63,839 nucleotides of DNA. It comes from SHLQ01 sp964441145 (GTDB taxonomy: Bacteria; Actinomycetota; Acidimicrobiia; Acidimicrobiales; SHLQ01). The stretch is from NCBI GenBank assembly GCA_964441145.1, contig CAYTUB010000003.1:1-63839 (forward strand). Direction: 5' to 3'. The position numbers and the translations under genes are program-made. The notes under the pieces were generated by a model. That model made no database searches. It was not told the DNA's origin and saw only the letters and a list, made by a program, of their open reading frames with translations. Of this stretch, positions 42,622 to 51,708 are shown piece after piece (position 1 is the stretch's first letter; each line of letters starts with the position of its first letter).

Positions 42622-43107
42622 ATGCGCATGAGTGACCAACCGTCCGTTGCTGTGGAGACCACGATCAAGGCGGATGCCTCCCGAATCTACGACCTCGTCA
42701 GCGACCTCGACGCGATGTCGAGTTTCGGGACCGAGTTCGTGGCTGGGGAATGGTTGAGCGGGCGTCCCGGCGCCGTGGGTGCAACCTTCCTCGGACGTCA
42801 GCGCTTTGGCGACCTCGAATGGGAGACGACCTCCACGGTCACCAAAGCCGACCCCGCGAAGCTCTTTGCGTGGCGTGTCGGTGACCCGGAGGACTACACG
42901 GCCGAGTGGGCCATTACGTTGCGACCGGTGTCGGCTGGAACCGAGGTCAGCTATTCATTTGTGCACGGACCAGGCCCCTCTGGGGTGCGGGACCGCATCG
43001 AAAAGGCCCCCGAGCGCGAGTCAGAAATTATCGAGGGACGCCTCGGGATTCTTCAGGAGAACATGGTGAAGACCCTCGAAGGAATCCGTCGCCGAACCGC
43101 CGCCTAG
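42622..43107 (+). CDS. SRPBCC (START-like) family protein
   Basis: About 161 residues from ATG 42622; ATG 42628 is equally possible. The START/Bet v 1 fold is suggested by 'VAVETTIKADASRIYDLVSD' and 'MSSFGTEFVAGEWL', then strands 'LEWETTSTVTKADP' and 'EWAITLRPVSAGTEVSYSF', and a long C-terminal helix. This is the polyketide cyclase/dehydrase lipid-transport type. The ligand is unknown. The 150 bp upstream contains no gene. Confidence 0.82.
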   Translation: MRMSDQPSVAVETTIKADASRIYDLVSDLDAMSSFGTEFVAGEWLSGRPGAVGATFLGRQRFGDLEWETTSTVTKADPAKLFAWRVGDPEDYTAEWAITLRPVSAGTEVSYSFVHGPGPSGVRDRIEKAPERESEIIEGRLGILQENMVKTLEGIRRRTAA

Positions 43108-43232
43108 CGGGATCCTCGCCGGCCATCCATCTCTTTCGGTGTTACAGAGCGTTCACCGAGACTGACGTAACCGCGGCCGGTCGCGAGACTATGGTTGAAC
43201 TCGCGGCTGGCGGATCGGCCAAGGAAGTGGCA

Positions 43233-43712
43233 ATGAAAGAAACGGTTGTAGCTCGAAGCTCATTGGCTCCGGTACTTATCTTCTCGGGGTTGATTTACGC
43301 GTTCTTCATGGTGGTGTTCTCGGTGGTTTCCGGGCTCTTGAGTTGGGCCCTGATTGCTCTGGTGACGTGGCTTGCGTACACGGTCATTCGCAAGGTTGCG
43401 GCCATGCGACTGTCGGTGAACAATGCATCCGTCATCGTCGTGAACTTCAACTCGTCGCACCGTCTCGACCTCGGCACGGTGCAAGTCGATGCCCGCACCG
43501 ATCGCGAAGCCTGGCCTCAAGATGACCTCCTCCCCGATGTCCGAGAGGCACTCGGTGACGGAGAGGAGCCCGAAACAGCTCGAGCACTTTGGCTCTCCGA
43601 TGCCTCCGGCGAAGAGGTCAGAGTCGGAGTTGCGCCACCGTACGGCAACAGGCTTGATCAGATGGCTGAAGATTTGATCCACGCTATCGACGAGCACCGC
43701 TCAGCGGCCTAA
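43233..43712 (+). CDS. Membrane protein, paralogue of the next gene
   Basis: 159 residues from ATG 43233 with AAGGAAG six bases upstream. A hydrophobic hairpin (about residues 10-55, two TM helices) precedes a cytoplasmic beta domain ('LSVNNASVIVVNFNSSHRLD', 'AWPQDDLLPDVREALG', 'VRVGVAPPYGNRLD'). The same blocks occur in the neighbour, so the two arose by duplication. Overall this looks like a TM hairpin plus PH-like domain; the function is unknown. Confidence 0.75.
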   Translation: MKETVVARSSLAPVLIFSGLIYAFFMVVFSVVSGLLSWALIALVTWLAYTVIRKVAAMRLSVNNASVIVVNFNSSHRLDLGTVQVDARTDREAWPQDDLLPDVREALGDGEEPETARALWLSDASGEEVRVGVAPPYGNRLDQMAEDLIHAIDEHRSAA

Positions 43713-43759
43713 CACGGCAATGTGCGGGCGACGGTGACGTATCCTCGGAGAGTGTCACG

Positions 43760-44245
43760 TTGAACGCAAGGCCCGAGACCGTGGTCGCAACGGTCCCGAT
43801 GGCGCCGGTCGGCGTATTGGTCGGTGGCATATTCATTGCGCTGTTGGCCGTCACCAGCTTCGTACCTTGGCCCGTGCGCGTCGTCCTCGTCGGTGGTGGC
43901 TCCATCGCTGCGTACCAGTTTCTGCGGCAGGTAGCGCTGATGAAGCTAGCGGTCACCGACTTCAAGGTCGTCGTCGTCAACCTTCGCTCACGCCACGAAC
44001 TCGAGCTGTCGAGCGTTCGAATCGAGGTGCGCGATGATCCAAACGTGTGGCCAAGGGACGACCTTCGTGACGATGCTCGCGAGGCATTCGGACAAGAGGA
44101 ACCGTCGCGAGCTCGATCACTTGTGCTCACCGATTCATCGGACCAACAGGTTCGTGTGGGGATTGCACCGTCGTATGGTCGGCGCCTCGACACCATCACC
44201 GAGAACCTGAACATCGCTATCGCGACACACCGGTCGAACCCGTAG
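43760..44245 (+). CDS. Membrane protein, paralogue of the preceding gene
   Basis: 161 residues from TTG 43760, with GGAGAG about 7 nt ahead. Two TM helices (residues 14-55) precede a domain with 'LAVTDFKVVVVNLRSRHELE', 'VWPRDDLRDDAREAFGQ' and 'VRVGIAPSYGRRLD', collinear with the upstream gene. A tandem pair suggests a heterodimer. Function unknown. A hairpin terminator follows. Confidence 0.75.
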   Translation: MNARPETVVATVPMAPVGVLVGGIFIALLAVTSFVPWPVRVVLVGGGSIAAYQFLRQVALMKLAVTDFKVVVVNLRSRHELELSSVRIEVRDDPNVWPRDDLRDDAREAFGQEEPSRARSLVLTDSSDQQVRVGIAPSYGRRLDTITENLNIAIATHRSNP

Positions 44246-44261
44246 GAAAAGCAATGCGCCC

Positions 44262-44281
44262 CGCCGGTGATGTCACCGGCG
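44262..44281. terminator. Hairpin between convergent genes
   Basis: CGCCGGTGA pairs perfectly with TCACCGGCG around TG; GCGC on each side may extend it. It lies between the converging ends of the paralogue pair and the FAS1/carbonic anhydrase gene. No U tract is visible, so it is a moderate-confidence bidirectional terminator. Confidence 0.55.
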
Positions 44282-44332
44282 GAGCGCACTGGTTAGGTAT
44301 TGACGTCCTACGTATTGGACTTCCTGAAACGG

Positions 44333-46309
44333 CTAGCCGATTGGCGAGAGCAATTCAGGGTTGATGACCAGGTTGCGCGAGGCGTGTGCGTGGTCCTCGT
44401 CGAAGATGTTGCCCGCAAACCATTCGTCGATGCTTGCAATGTCGACCCGGAGTACTTCTGGAGCAACGTTCCAGGTCACCTGGAACGGTGAACCAACTTC
44501 GTTGAAACCCGGTCCCGTAGTCGAGCCGAGGAACTGCACAGGCTCACCGAGGCCGGTTGGCATGTTCGGTGCTTGCCAGAGGCCCGAGCTGTTCTGCTCA
44601 GCAACCGCAATGTTGACAAAGTCAGCAGCGTTGCGGTCGTTGACAACGACGTAAACCTGCGTCTCAACTCGAAGGTCAGGAATGTCGGGGTTCTCGTCGA
44701 GGCACGATCCGAGGGTCGGTCCAGGCGTGATGTTGTCTGATGAGTACACGAAGTGAACCTCAATCGTGTCACCAGGCTCGATCTCGTCTTCGTCCTCGCG
44801 TCCGACCGGGATTCCGTATGGCGAGAGCTCTTCGGCGGTGAGGTCACCGTCGAATGCGTAACCGGTTCCGTGGCCTTCACCGTCACCGTTGCCGTTGTAG
44901 GTCGTGAACTGTCCGCCACGGTGCTCGGTGCCCTCGTGGAAGTGAATGTTGCACAAGTTCAGCTGTGAGGCAGGTGGAGCGATGTCGAAGGTGACCGGGT
45001 TGGTGCCGATGGCCGACTCGATGTCGCGTCCCGACTGCGGTCCGAACGGTTCCGATGCGTTTGCGGCAGCGAGGTTGGCTCGCTGCTCGGCGATCACATC
45101 GTCGGAGACGTTGAACTCGAGGTCAGCAAGCGGGATCAATACCCGGTTCAGGCCCTGGATCAGTCCGTTGCTTGCCACGATGTCGGTCTGTGGGTTGCGG
45201 ATACGAGCGTTGCGCAGTCCGGTAGCCGGATCGAACAGGTCACGTCCACCAGCGGTGAATGTAGGGCCGAGAAGTGTTGGTACCTCGTTGATACCGCCAC
45301 GCAATCCACCGTTGTACCGATGGAGGCCGGGCGCTACGTGGAACAACAGGACGTCGGTCAGTACTGGGATTGGATCGCCGTCACCGAGTTCGGTGAATAG
45401 TGCGCCGAGGAAGTCCACGGCTGCTTCTTCGTCGTAGCCCGGTGCATCGAAGCCGAGGTCACGGGCCAGGTTTACGAAGCCTTGATCGGTTGGGGCGAAG
45501 ACGGTGAGCTCAGCGCTGGGATCAGCGACGGCATCGACCAGGTCTGTTGCAACGAGTGCGTGCAGAAGGATGTCGAAGTCGTCGTTGGTGCTATCAAAGC
45601 CGTCGGTGCTCGATACTGCAACAACCGTGTCTGCGATGGTCGGAGCCGATGGGTCGCCGAGGCTGCCCATCTCTTCGAGTGGAACGGGCAGAAGCACACG
45701 GCTAACACCATGGATCACACCGTTGCTCGCGGCGATATCTGTCTGCGGGTTCCGAATGCGTCCGTCTTCGATAGCTGGCGCCGCGTCGACGAGCGTGCGT
45801 CCCTCTGCCGTGAAGGTTGCGCCGAGAAGCGTGTTGATCTCGGTTACTTCACCGCGAAGCGAGTCGGCATAAGAGGTGCTGCCAGGCGAGACGTGATAGA
45901 GCAACACGTCGGTCAGCACTGGAATTGGGTCGCCGCCGCCAAGCTCGGTGAGCGCTGCGACGATGAATTCGGTCGCCGCTGCTTCGTTGTATCCGGACTG
46001 ACTGAAGCCCAGGTCGCGGGCCAGTCGGACAAATGCCTGGTCGGTTGGCGCAAAGACGGTGAGGTCTGCACTTGGGTCTGCTACGGCGCCAACGAGATCC
46101 GCTGCCTGGAGGGCATGGATCAGGATGTCGAAGTCATCGTTGTCACTATCGAAGCCGTCCAGGCTCGATACCGCAATTGCCGTATCGGCGATTGTCTGAC
46201 CGCCGCTGCTGTCCTCGGCTCCCGCCGGGACTGCAAATGTTGCAACCGCCACCGCCATAGCCGCAAAGACCGCAGCCGCGGTACGCGTTTTTTTGAACGC
46301 TCTATACAT
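44333..46309 (-). CDS. Secreted fusion: two FAS1 domains plus delta-class carbonic anhydrase
   Basis: 658 residues from ATG 46309 (GGGGAG ahead), with a signal peptide ending near AGA-ED. Two fasciclin domains follow (about 37-190 and 195-345), each with 'LTVFAPTDQAF', 'VLTDVLLYHVSPG'/'VLLFHVAPG' and 'ASNGVIHGVSRVLLP'/'ASNGLIQGLNRVLIP'. The C-terminal 240 residues match bacterial delta carbonic anhydrases: 'LNLCNIHFHEGTEHRGGQF' (H456, H458, H463), 'GDTIEVHFVYSSDN' (H519), 'RVETQVYVVVND', 'STTGPGFNEVGSPFQVTW', 'NIFDEDHAHASRNLVINPEL'. It would hydrate CO2 outside the cell while FAS1 domains anchor it to surface or matrix. Confidence 0.88.
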   Translation of the reverse strand: MYRAFKKTRTAAAVFAAMAVAVATFAVPAGAEDSSGGQTIADTAIAVSSLDGFDSDNDDFDILIHALQAADLVGAVADPSADLTVFAPTDQAFVRLARDLGFSQSGYNEAAATEFIVAALTELGGGDPIPVLTDVLLYHVSPGSTSYADSLRGEVTEINTLLGATFTAEGRTLVDAAPAIEDGRIRNPQTDIAASNGVIHGVSRVLLPVPLEEMGSLGDPSAPTIADTVVAVSSTDGFDSTNDDFDILLHALVATDLVDAVADPSAELTVFAPTDQGFVNLARDLGFDAPGYDEEAAVDFLGALFTELGDGDPIPVLTDVLLFHVAPGLHRYNGGLRGGINEVPTLLGPTFTAGGRDLFDPATGLRNARIRNPQTDIVASNGLIQGLNRVLIPLADLEFNVSDDVIAEQRANLAAANASEPFGPQSGRDIESAIGTNPVTFDIAPPASQLNLCNIHFHEGTEHRGGQFTTYNGNGDGEGHGTGYAFDGDLTAEELSPYGIPVGREDEDEIEPGDTIEVHFVYSSDNITPGPTLGSCLDENPDIPDLRVETQVYVVVNDRNAADFVNIAVAEQNSSGLWQAPNMPTGLGEPVQFLGSTTGPGFNEVGSPFQVTWNVAPEVLRVDIASIDEWFAGNIFDEDHAHASRNLVINPELLSPIG

Positions 46310-46531
46310 CAGAACTCCCCGTAAAGTAGTTGACGACCACATCTCTAACACTAAATCTGGGGTATATGTCGCATTTTACGTGTCGAAATTTCCACGCAAA
46401 GTGAACAGTGTGGACCTGCATCGAGTGCTTGCCCGTAGGTCGGAGCGGCCTTTGAATGCTTGGGTCGCGAATTTCTCAGAAACTCGGCCGGATTTGCGGG
46501 CAGCTGGAGAGAGTGGCGGGGTTCACCCACC

Positions 46532-47326
46532 ATGTCTCGAAAGAAGTGGCCCCTCCTTGCGGTCGGTGCCATCAGCGCCATCGCGGTGGTCGCCTTCTTT
46601 GCCGTGCCCACTCTCCTAGGGTTCAGCGAAGAGGGGCCACCGCAGCTTGCAATTGGTGACCGCTCCGAGAGCAGCATCGCCGCCGTTCTCGGACGTGAAG
46701 ATGGTGCCCAGCCCGCTGATCCCGATTCTGCTTCCACCGCGGAGGGCTTGGAAGTCGTCGACCCTGTTCAGAGCGAAACGATACGGATCGAGACGGCCGA
46801 TGGCGACTGGATTCTGACCGGCGACTCGGTTGCCGGATACCGAGTGTTTAAGGAATTTGTTGGTTTGAGCGACTTTGAAGCGGTCGGCCGCACATCGTCG
46901 ATCACCGGAGAACTCAGCATCGAGGACAACGGCGTCACCGATGCTGAGTTTCGGGTGAACATCGCCAGCATCACCAGCGATGACCCCCGCCGCGATGCGC
47001 AGTTCCGAGGCCCGATCTTGCAGGCCGAGATCTTTCCGTTTGCCACCTTCACCTTGACCTCGCGAATCGAACTCGACGATGCGGCGCTTGCCGGTGAGTC
47101 GGTCACCGTTGACGCCACCGGCGAGCTCACCCTCAAAGGCGTAACCAACGAGGTCGAGATTCCGCTCACCGCACGCCTCGTCGGCGACGAGGTTCAGGTT
47201 TCGGGTTCGATCGACGTTATCTTCGACGACTTCGACATCGACCCACCCTTCACCCCCACGATCGTCGTGGACGACATCGGCGTCATCGAATTCAGCCTCT
47301 TCTTCGAGCAGGCGGACTCGGTCTAG
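46532..47326 (+). CDS. Membrane-anchored YceI-family protein
   Basis: 264 residues from ATG 46532. One N-terminal TM helix ('WPLLAVGAISAIAVVAFFAV') and a 55-residue linker precede a YceI lipocalin-like domain (about residues 85-264). Key parts are 'VAGYRVFKEFVGLSDFEAVG', 'FRVNIASITSDDPRRDAQFR', 'TGELTLKGVTNEVEIPL' and 'GSIDVIFDDFDIDPPFTP'. YceI proteins bind isoprenoids or polyprenyl lipids, and some are acid-stress or redox-related. A decayed copy is at 22574-22723. Confidence 0.88.
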   Translation: MSRKKWPLLAVGAISAIAVVAFFAVPTLLGFSEEGPPQLAIGDRSESSIAAVLGREDGAQPADPDSASTAEGLEVVDPVQSETIRIETADGDWILTGDSVAGYRVFKEFVGLSDFEAVGRTSSITGELSIEDNGVTDAEFRVNIASITSDDPRRDAQFRGPILQAEIFPFATFTLTSRIELDDAALAGESVTVDATGELTLKGVTNEVEIPLTARLVGDEVQVSGSIDVIFDDFDIDPPFTPTIVVDDIGVIEFSLFFEQADSV

Positions 47327-47358
47327 GCCCTTCTGGCCAGTGTGGGCCGTTAGCCAAT

Positions 47359-47376
47359 ACTGAACGACTGTTCAGT
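47359..47376. promoter_or_regulatory. TetR-type operator-like palindrome upstream of the dioxygenase
   Basis: ACTGAAC-GACT-GTTCAGT is an 18-bp interrupted perfect palindrome, of the size and style of TetR-family operators. TATAGC (47381-47386) just downstream could be the -10 of a promoter for the gene starting at 47445. No TetR gene is in the immediate neighbourhood. Confidence 0.5.
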
Positions 47377-47444
47377 CGGGTATAGCCTGCACCCGTGCCC
47401 ATCGAGTTACACCTGCAGAGCCTCACAGAAAGTACTGTTTGCCT

Positions 47445-48305
47445 ATGACCACAGCGATGGATGACGTGGACGGTTCGTTCGCCGTCGAACCTGAGGCTTC
47501 GGCCATCGGCGCGACGATATCGGGCGTGGATCTGGCCAATATCGATGCGACGTTGGCAGCCGCGATTCATGAAGCGTTGCTTGAGCATCACGTCTTATTC
47601 TTTCGCGACGCGCACCTAAACGCCGAGCAAATGGTGGCCTTTGCGCAATCGCTCGGAACCCTAGGAATGCGCCACCATTCCTACAACACCCACCCCGAAC
47701 ACGAGGACGTCACGATCCTCGAATGGGGCGGCGACAAGTTCCCCGACGCAGGGGAGTGGCACAGCGACATGACCTACCGAGCAGCGCCGCCCTTTGCATC
47801 AATTCTTCAGGGAATCGAGGTTCCCACCGTGGGCGGAGACACGCTGTGGGCATCGATGTTCTCCGTCCATGACGCACTGCCCGAGGGACTGCGGTCTGAC
47901 CTGGCGGAGCTCGAAGCGGTACACGATATGGGAGCGTTTCGTACCGGGGCTTATCGAACCGGGGGCAATGCGGGCATAGACACTGCGCTGGTCGACGCGG
48001 GCAGTGCTGTGCACCCCATCATCGATCACCATCCAACGACCGGCCGCCCGTACGTCAACGTGAGCGAGGCATTCACCCGCTTCATTGTTGGGATGACGGG
48101 TGCGGAAAGTGCACGGGTGCTTGATCAACTCTTTGATCTGATCAAGTCGCCGGAACATCAGGTGCGGTTGCGTTGGCATCCCGGCACGATCGCCATCTGG
48201 GACAACTACGGCTCGCAGCACTACGCCTGCACGGACTACTTTCCAAACCGGCGCGTCATGCACCGGGTCGTCGTTGCTGAGGATGCTCGGCGAGCCTCTG
48301 ACTGA
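47445..48305 (+). CDS. TauD/TfdA-family Fe(II)/2-oxoglutarate dioxygenase
   Basis: 286 residues from ATG 47445. The iron ligands are His and Asp of 'EWHSDMTYRAAPPFASIL' and the distal His in 'NRRVMHRVVV' with a nearby Arg for 2-oxoglutarate. 'PTVGGDTLWASMFSVHDALP' and 'HPGTIAIWDNYGSQHYACTD' are further family blocks. The substrates of this family include taurine, sulfonates, sulfates and phenoxyacetates. It lies downstream of an operator-like palindrome, so it is likely inducible. Confidence 0.9.
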   Translation: MTTAMDDVDGSFAVEPEASAIGATISGVDLANIDATLAAAIHEALLEHHVLFFRDAHLNAEQMVAFAQSLGTLGMRHHSYNTHPEHEDVTILEWGGDKFPDAGEWHSDMTYRAAPPFASILQGIEVPTVGGDTLWASMFSVHDALPEGLRSDLAELEAVHDMGAFRTGAYRTGGNAGIDTALVDAGSAVHPIIDHHPTTGRPYVNVSEAFTRFIVGMTGAESARVLDQLFDLIKSPEHQVRLRWHPGTIAIWDNYGSQHYACTDYFPNRRVMHRVVVAEDARRASD

Positions 48306-48309
48306 CGAA

Positions 48310-49866
48310 CTATTCGGGTTCGCCAACACCGGCCATGGCACCAATATCGTCGGTGTCGGGGGCTTCGTCGTCGTGAATTCGGGCGCAGGCAGCGTTGGCT
48401 TCGGCAACGAGGCGCTCTAGGCGACTGCCCGATGTTTGCTTGATTGGCCGCCACGCGTGCGGCTCGCTGACCGTCGGCTCGTGCGCCTCGGGCGGTGCAA
48501 AGGCGAATACGGAGTCAGCGGGAGCTTCAACTTCTGAGATTCGAAAGTCGGCTGTCTCGGGTTCGGGAGCGGCGAAGTCTGGGGTTTCCAGATCGGCCGT
48601 CTCGGGTTCGGGAGCGGTTTCGAGGTTGGCCGTCTCAGGTTCGGGAGCGGTTTCGAGGTCCGCTACCTCCGGTTGAGAAGTATCGAAGTCGAACACCTCT
48701 GGTTGAGTGGTATCGAAGTCGAACACCTCTGGTTGGGACGTACCCAGGTCTGTGGAGTCGAAGTGGGCCGTGTCGAGCGGGACCGTCTCGGTATGGTCCG
48801 GTTCGGCCGGCATCGAATCATGCAACGCGCTTTCGGAGAATTCACTGTCGAGAACTGCGCTCACAAAGAGTCGGTTGTCGAACAGTTCCGTCTCAGCCTC
48901 GACAGCCTCGACAGGCTCTGCGTGCGAAGTTTCGGGCGACGCTTGCTCGAACATCTCGACGGTGCGCGGCACGTCATCGCCGCGAAGAGGTTCCCGCGAA
49001 CCAAGTTCGAGCAAGGGGAAGTCGGCCCGCGTGGTCTCGGCCGGCTCCGGAGTCTCGTATTCGGGTACTGGCGACGCCTCGAGCTCAAGAACGCCCGCCG
49101 AGAAGGACGAGAAAGAATCGAAGTCCTCGGTCGTCTCAGACGAGGAATCCGCATCAGGGTCTTGGGGAACAGCCTGTGTCGGTGTCGTTGCCGGGTTCAT
49201 CGAGCGAGCCGACATTGGTTGGCGCTTCGGCAGGGCTTTCGCTCGAGTCCATTGATGAATCATCCGCTTTGCTTCGCTCAGTTCAAATCGCAACCCGGCA
49301 TGAGATGGGTCGACGACCAGACCTGCTGACGCAGCTGAACGAGCACCCCGGTAGTCCCAATAGAAACGGCGAGACCAGGCCAGTAGGTAGAGGGCCTCGA
49401 CGTTTTCTGGGTCATGCTCTAGCGCCCGATCGATTCCCTTGGTCGCCATACGAGTCTCACCGTTGGCTGCCATGCAGCGCGCCCACGCGCACCACAATGA
49501 CGGATCTTCAGGCCGTACGGCCAGCGCCGATTCGCTAGCTCGGAGGGCATTGCTGACGTCTCCGCTTTCGTACATGGAGTGGATCTCGCTGGTCTCGAGA
49601 GCCAGCTGGTTTGGAGGGCCGACCGTCAGGGCCTGAACTTCTCTGTCCTCCCGACGGCCTTCTCGCATATAGCCCCACGTGTAGGTGAGCGCGCCGACGA
49701 GTAGGAGTGCGCTGAAACCAAGTGATTTGTCGGCACCACTCGGACCGGTGATCCAGACAAGGTTGACCAAAACAAGCGTCCACGCCACGGCCATGAACCC
49801 AAGCCATTGATTACGACGAACCCGACCGATCGCCTTTGGTATCGCGAGAATTGTTGACGCCAACAT
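48310..49866 (-). CDS. Membrane protein with TPR repeats and long acidic repetitive tail
   Basis: 518 residues from ATG 49866. Two TM helices (about residues 22-40 and 50-68) precede TPR units (residues 95-200: 'HSMYESGDVSNALRASESAL', 'AWARCMAANGETRMATKGID', 'ALYLLAWSRRFYWDYRGARS'). Residues 235-500 are acidic, unstructured and repetitive: 10-residue units 'FDFDTTQPEV' and 11-residue units 'ETAPEPETANL'. It converges on the dioxygenase gene, with 4 bp between stops. Function unknown. Confidence 0.8.
   Translation of the reverse strand: MLASTILAIPKAIGRVRRNQWLGFMAVAWTLVLVNLVWITGPSGADKSLGFSALLLVGALTYTWGYMREGRREDREVQALTVGPPNQLALETSEIHSMYESGDVSNALRASESALAVRPEDPSLWCAWARCMAANGETRMATKGIDRALEHDPENVEALYLLAWSRRFYWDYRGARSAASAGLVVDPSHAGLRFELSEAKRMIHQWTRAKALPKRQPMSARSMNPATTPTQAVPQDPDADSSSETTEDFDSFSSFSAGVLELEASPVPEYETPEPAETTRADFPLLELGSREPLRGDDVPRTVEMFEQASPETSHAEPVEAVEAETELFDNRLFVSAVLDSEFSESALHDSMPAEPDHTETVPLDTAHFDSTDLGTSQPEVFDFDTTQPEVFDFDTSQPEVADLETAPEPETANLETAPEPETADLETPDFAAPEPETADFRISEVEAPADSVFAFAPPEAHEPTVSEPHAWRPIKQTSGSRLERLVAEANAACARIHDDEAPDTDDIGAMAGVGEPE
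48552..48730. repeat. In-gene tandem minisatellites (33-bp and 30-bp units)
   Basis: From 48671 to 48730 two 30-bp units differ at only a few positions. From about 48552 to 48665 33-bp units carrying GGTTCGGGAGCGG recur. All keep the reading frame and encode the acidic tail repeats of the TPR protein. Confidence 0.75.
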
Positions 49867-50056
49867 GTCTTTGGTATCGGGCAGCGGACAGGGGTGACCA
49901 AAGCGATTTTTTTGGGCGGTAAGCCGGCCTACCCAAATGAGGGGAGTCAAAGGGCCTACCCGGGGCACCGGTTGCTATGACGCCAGGCACAACGATGTGA
50001 ACAGATCTTAAGCCAGATCTGGAATCGCGTTGAATGCCCGGATGGTTTGGGTTGGT

Positions 50057-50836
50057 ATGGGAATTCTGGACAAGATTAAACAAAACAAGCTCGCCTTCGG
50101 GGGCGCGAGCGTTGTGCTTCTCGGCGTACTTGGTTGGTTGGCCTTTGGATTCTTTGGGATTCAAGCCGCCTTCATCGACAACGTTGTCGACGAAGAGGGT
50201 CCCGTCTTCGATGCCATCGCAGCACCTGCCGATGAAGCCGTCTCCGAAGAACCCCCTGTCGCTGTGGCGCAGGCCGAGGCTGGTGGGGCCCAAGATTCTG
50301 GCCCCGATGCCGCAGCGAGTGCTGCGATAGATGATGCGGCCGAGGCAGCGCCCGAACCCGCAGTCGAGGCAGCGCCCGAAGTCGTCAACGACGTTGCGAC
50401 CACCCAAGCGCCGGTCGGCGACGCCCCGGTCCAAGAGGCTGCTCCCGACGTAGCCGAGATCCCGGTTGAGACCGAACCACCTCCAGCGACCGAACCCCCG
50501 CCACCAGAGCCCGGCGAGATCGTCACGACCCACAGCGGCAACTTCTCGTCGCTCAACGGGTACTCCGTTGAAGGCGCAGTCCGTGTGCTTGGCAACGGCA
50601 CCTCGCAACGCTTCCTCGAGTTTCCTGACCTCAACGCACAGAACGGCCCCGACCTGAAGGTGTACCTTCGAGCCGCCAACGGCGAATTCATCAGCCTTGG
50701 AGACCTCAAGGGAAACATTGGCTCGCAGAACTACGAGATCCCTGCCGATGTCGACTTGAGCGTCTTTAGCAACGTCGAGATTTGGTGTGAACGCTTCAGC
50801 GCAGGCTTTGGCGTGGCCACCTTGGCCGCTACCTAA
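50057..50836 (+). CDS. DM13-domain membrane-anchored protein
   Basis: 259 residues from ATG 50057; a TTG at 50030 is an alternative. One TM helix (about residues 12-35, 'FGGASVVLLGVLGWLAFGFF') and a long Ala/Pro/Glu-rich linker (45-155) precede a DM13 domain (about 160-259). The domain has 'HSGNFSSLNGYSVEGAVRVL', 'FLEFPDLNAQNGPDLKVYLR' and 'VEIWCERFSAGFGVATL', with the conserved Cys. DM13 is predicted to take part in extracellular redox or electron transfer. The 190 bp upstream holds no gene. Confidence 0.85.
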   Translation: MGILDKIKQNKLAFGGASVVLLGVLGWLAFGFFGIQAAFIDNVVDEEGPVFDAIAAPADEAVSEEPPVAVAQAEAGGAQDSGPDAAASAAIDDAAEAAPEPAVEAAPEVVNDVATTQAPVGDAPVQEAAPDVAEIPVETEPPPATEPPPPEPGEIVTTHSGNFSSLNGYSVEGAVRVLGNGTSQRFLEFPDLNAQNGPDLKVYLRAANGEFISLGDLKGNIGSQNYEIPADVDLSVFSNVEIWCERFSAGFGVATLAAT

Positions 50837-50873
50837 ACACTCTCGCCCGCGTGATGCTCGGTAGTCTCTGCAC

Positions 50874-51590
50874 ATGCGCGTAGGAGTATTCATCGATGGC
50901 CAGAACGTAACGATCGGCGCTCGCTACGCCTTTGGCCGACAAGACGGTGCCAACGGCACCGGGAACATGCATCCGCTGTTGCTCGGTCGAGCGCTCGCGG
51001 GCGAATGTGACCTCGTCGAGATTCGCTATGCCACGGGAATCCCCAGTCCCGACGTCGATCGAGAGCGTTGGGAAGCCGAGCGTCGTCGTCACGACCTCAT
51101 GACAGCCACCGGCGTAGTCGTGCTCGAGAAGCCACTGCGATACCGATGGCAGTGGGATATTCGCAACGAACGTGATCTTGGCGATCCGCGCGACCATAAA
51201 GGCGACACGCTCAGCGCAAAGGTAAAGGCTCGAAACGTTGGCCAAGAAAAGGGCATCGACGTCTGGCTTGCCCTCGATGCGCTCACGATGTGCGCACGGT
51301 CAGATATCGACAAAGTGATCATCGCGACCGCCGATACCGATCTCGATATGGTGCCGCTGCACCTCCAGATGTTGCCCGGACATGGGGAGCCGCTCGTGGC
51401 CCAAGCCAAGGTGTTGAGCAGCTCACGCGAGATCCACGACAACGACGCCTATCACGAGACCATGGCTATCGATGAGTCGATTTTCCTTCAATCGAGAGAT
51501 GACTTCGACTACCGACATGCACTCGATGAGAACGAGGTTGCCGCTTTCGTGAAGCGAATCGGTGCCGATTCTGATGGGATTCGCGATTAG
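50874..51590 (+). CDS. NYN-domain (PIN-like) protein
   Basis: 238 residues with the LabA/DUF88 layout: 'MRVGVFIDGQNVTIGARYAF' (first catalytic Asp plus Asn), 'KGIDVWLALDALTMC' (second Asp), 'KVIIATADTDLDMVPLHLQM' (third Asp cluster). These acidic residues form a PIN-like metal nuclease site. The family processes RNA. It is 38 bp downstream of the DM13 gene, but a functional link is unlikely. Confidence 0.85.
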   Translation: MRVGVFIDGQNVTIGARYAFGRQDGANGTGNMHPLLLGRALAGECDLVEIRYATGIPSPDVDRERWEAERRRHDLMTATGVVVLEKPLRYRWQWDIRNERDLGDPRDHKGDTLSAKVKARNVGQEKGIDVWLALDALTMCARSDIDKVIIATADTDLDMVPLHLQMLPGHGEPLVAQAKVLSSSREIHDNDAYHETMAIDESIFLQSRDDFDYRHALDENEVAAFVKRIGADSDGIRD

Positions 51591-51708
51591 GAATTAGCCG
51601 CTGCAAAGTGGTTTGCCTGTCGCGGTCATTTACGGCGCACAAGACCTCCGCGCATCTGGGTTGGCTCCGCGCTAGGGATTCCCACCTGGCCCCTGGTACG
51701 TTCCGGCC

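Noticed and set aside
48552..48730. Short direct repeats as CRISPR or mobile element
   Set aside because: They are contiguous with no spacers and keep the frame of an acidic protein tail.
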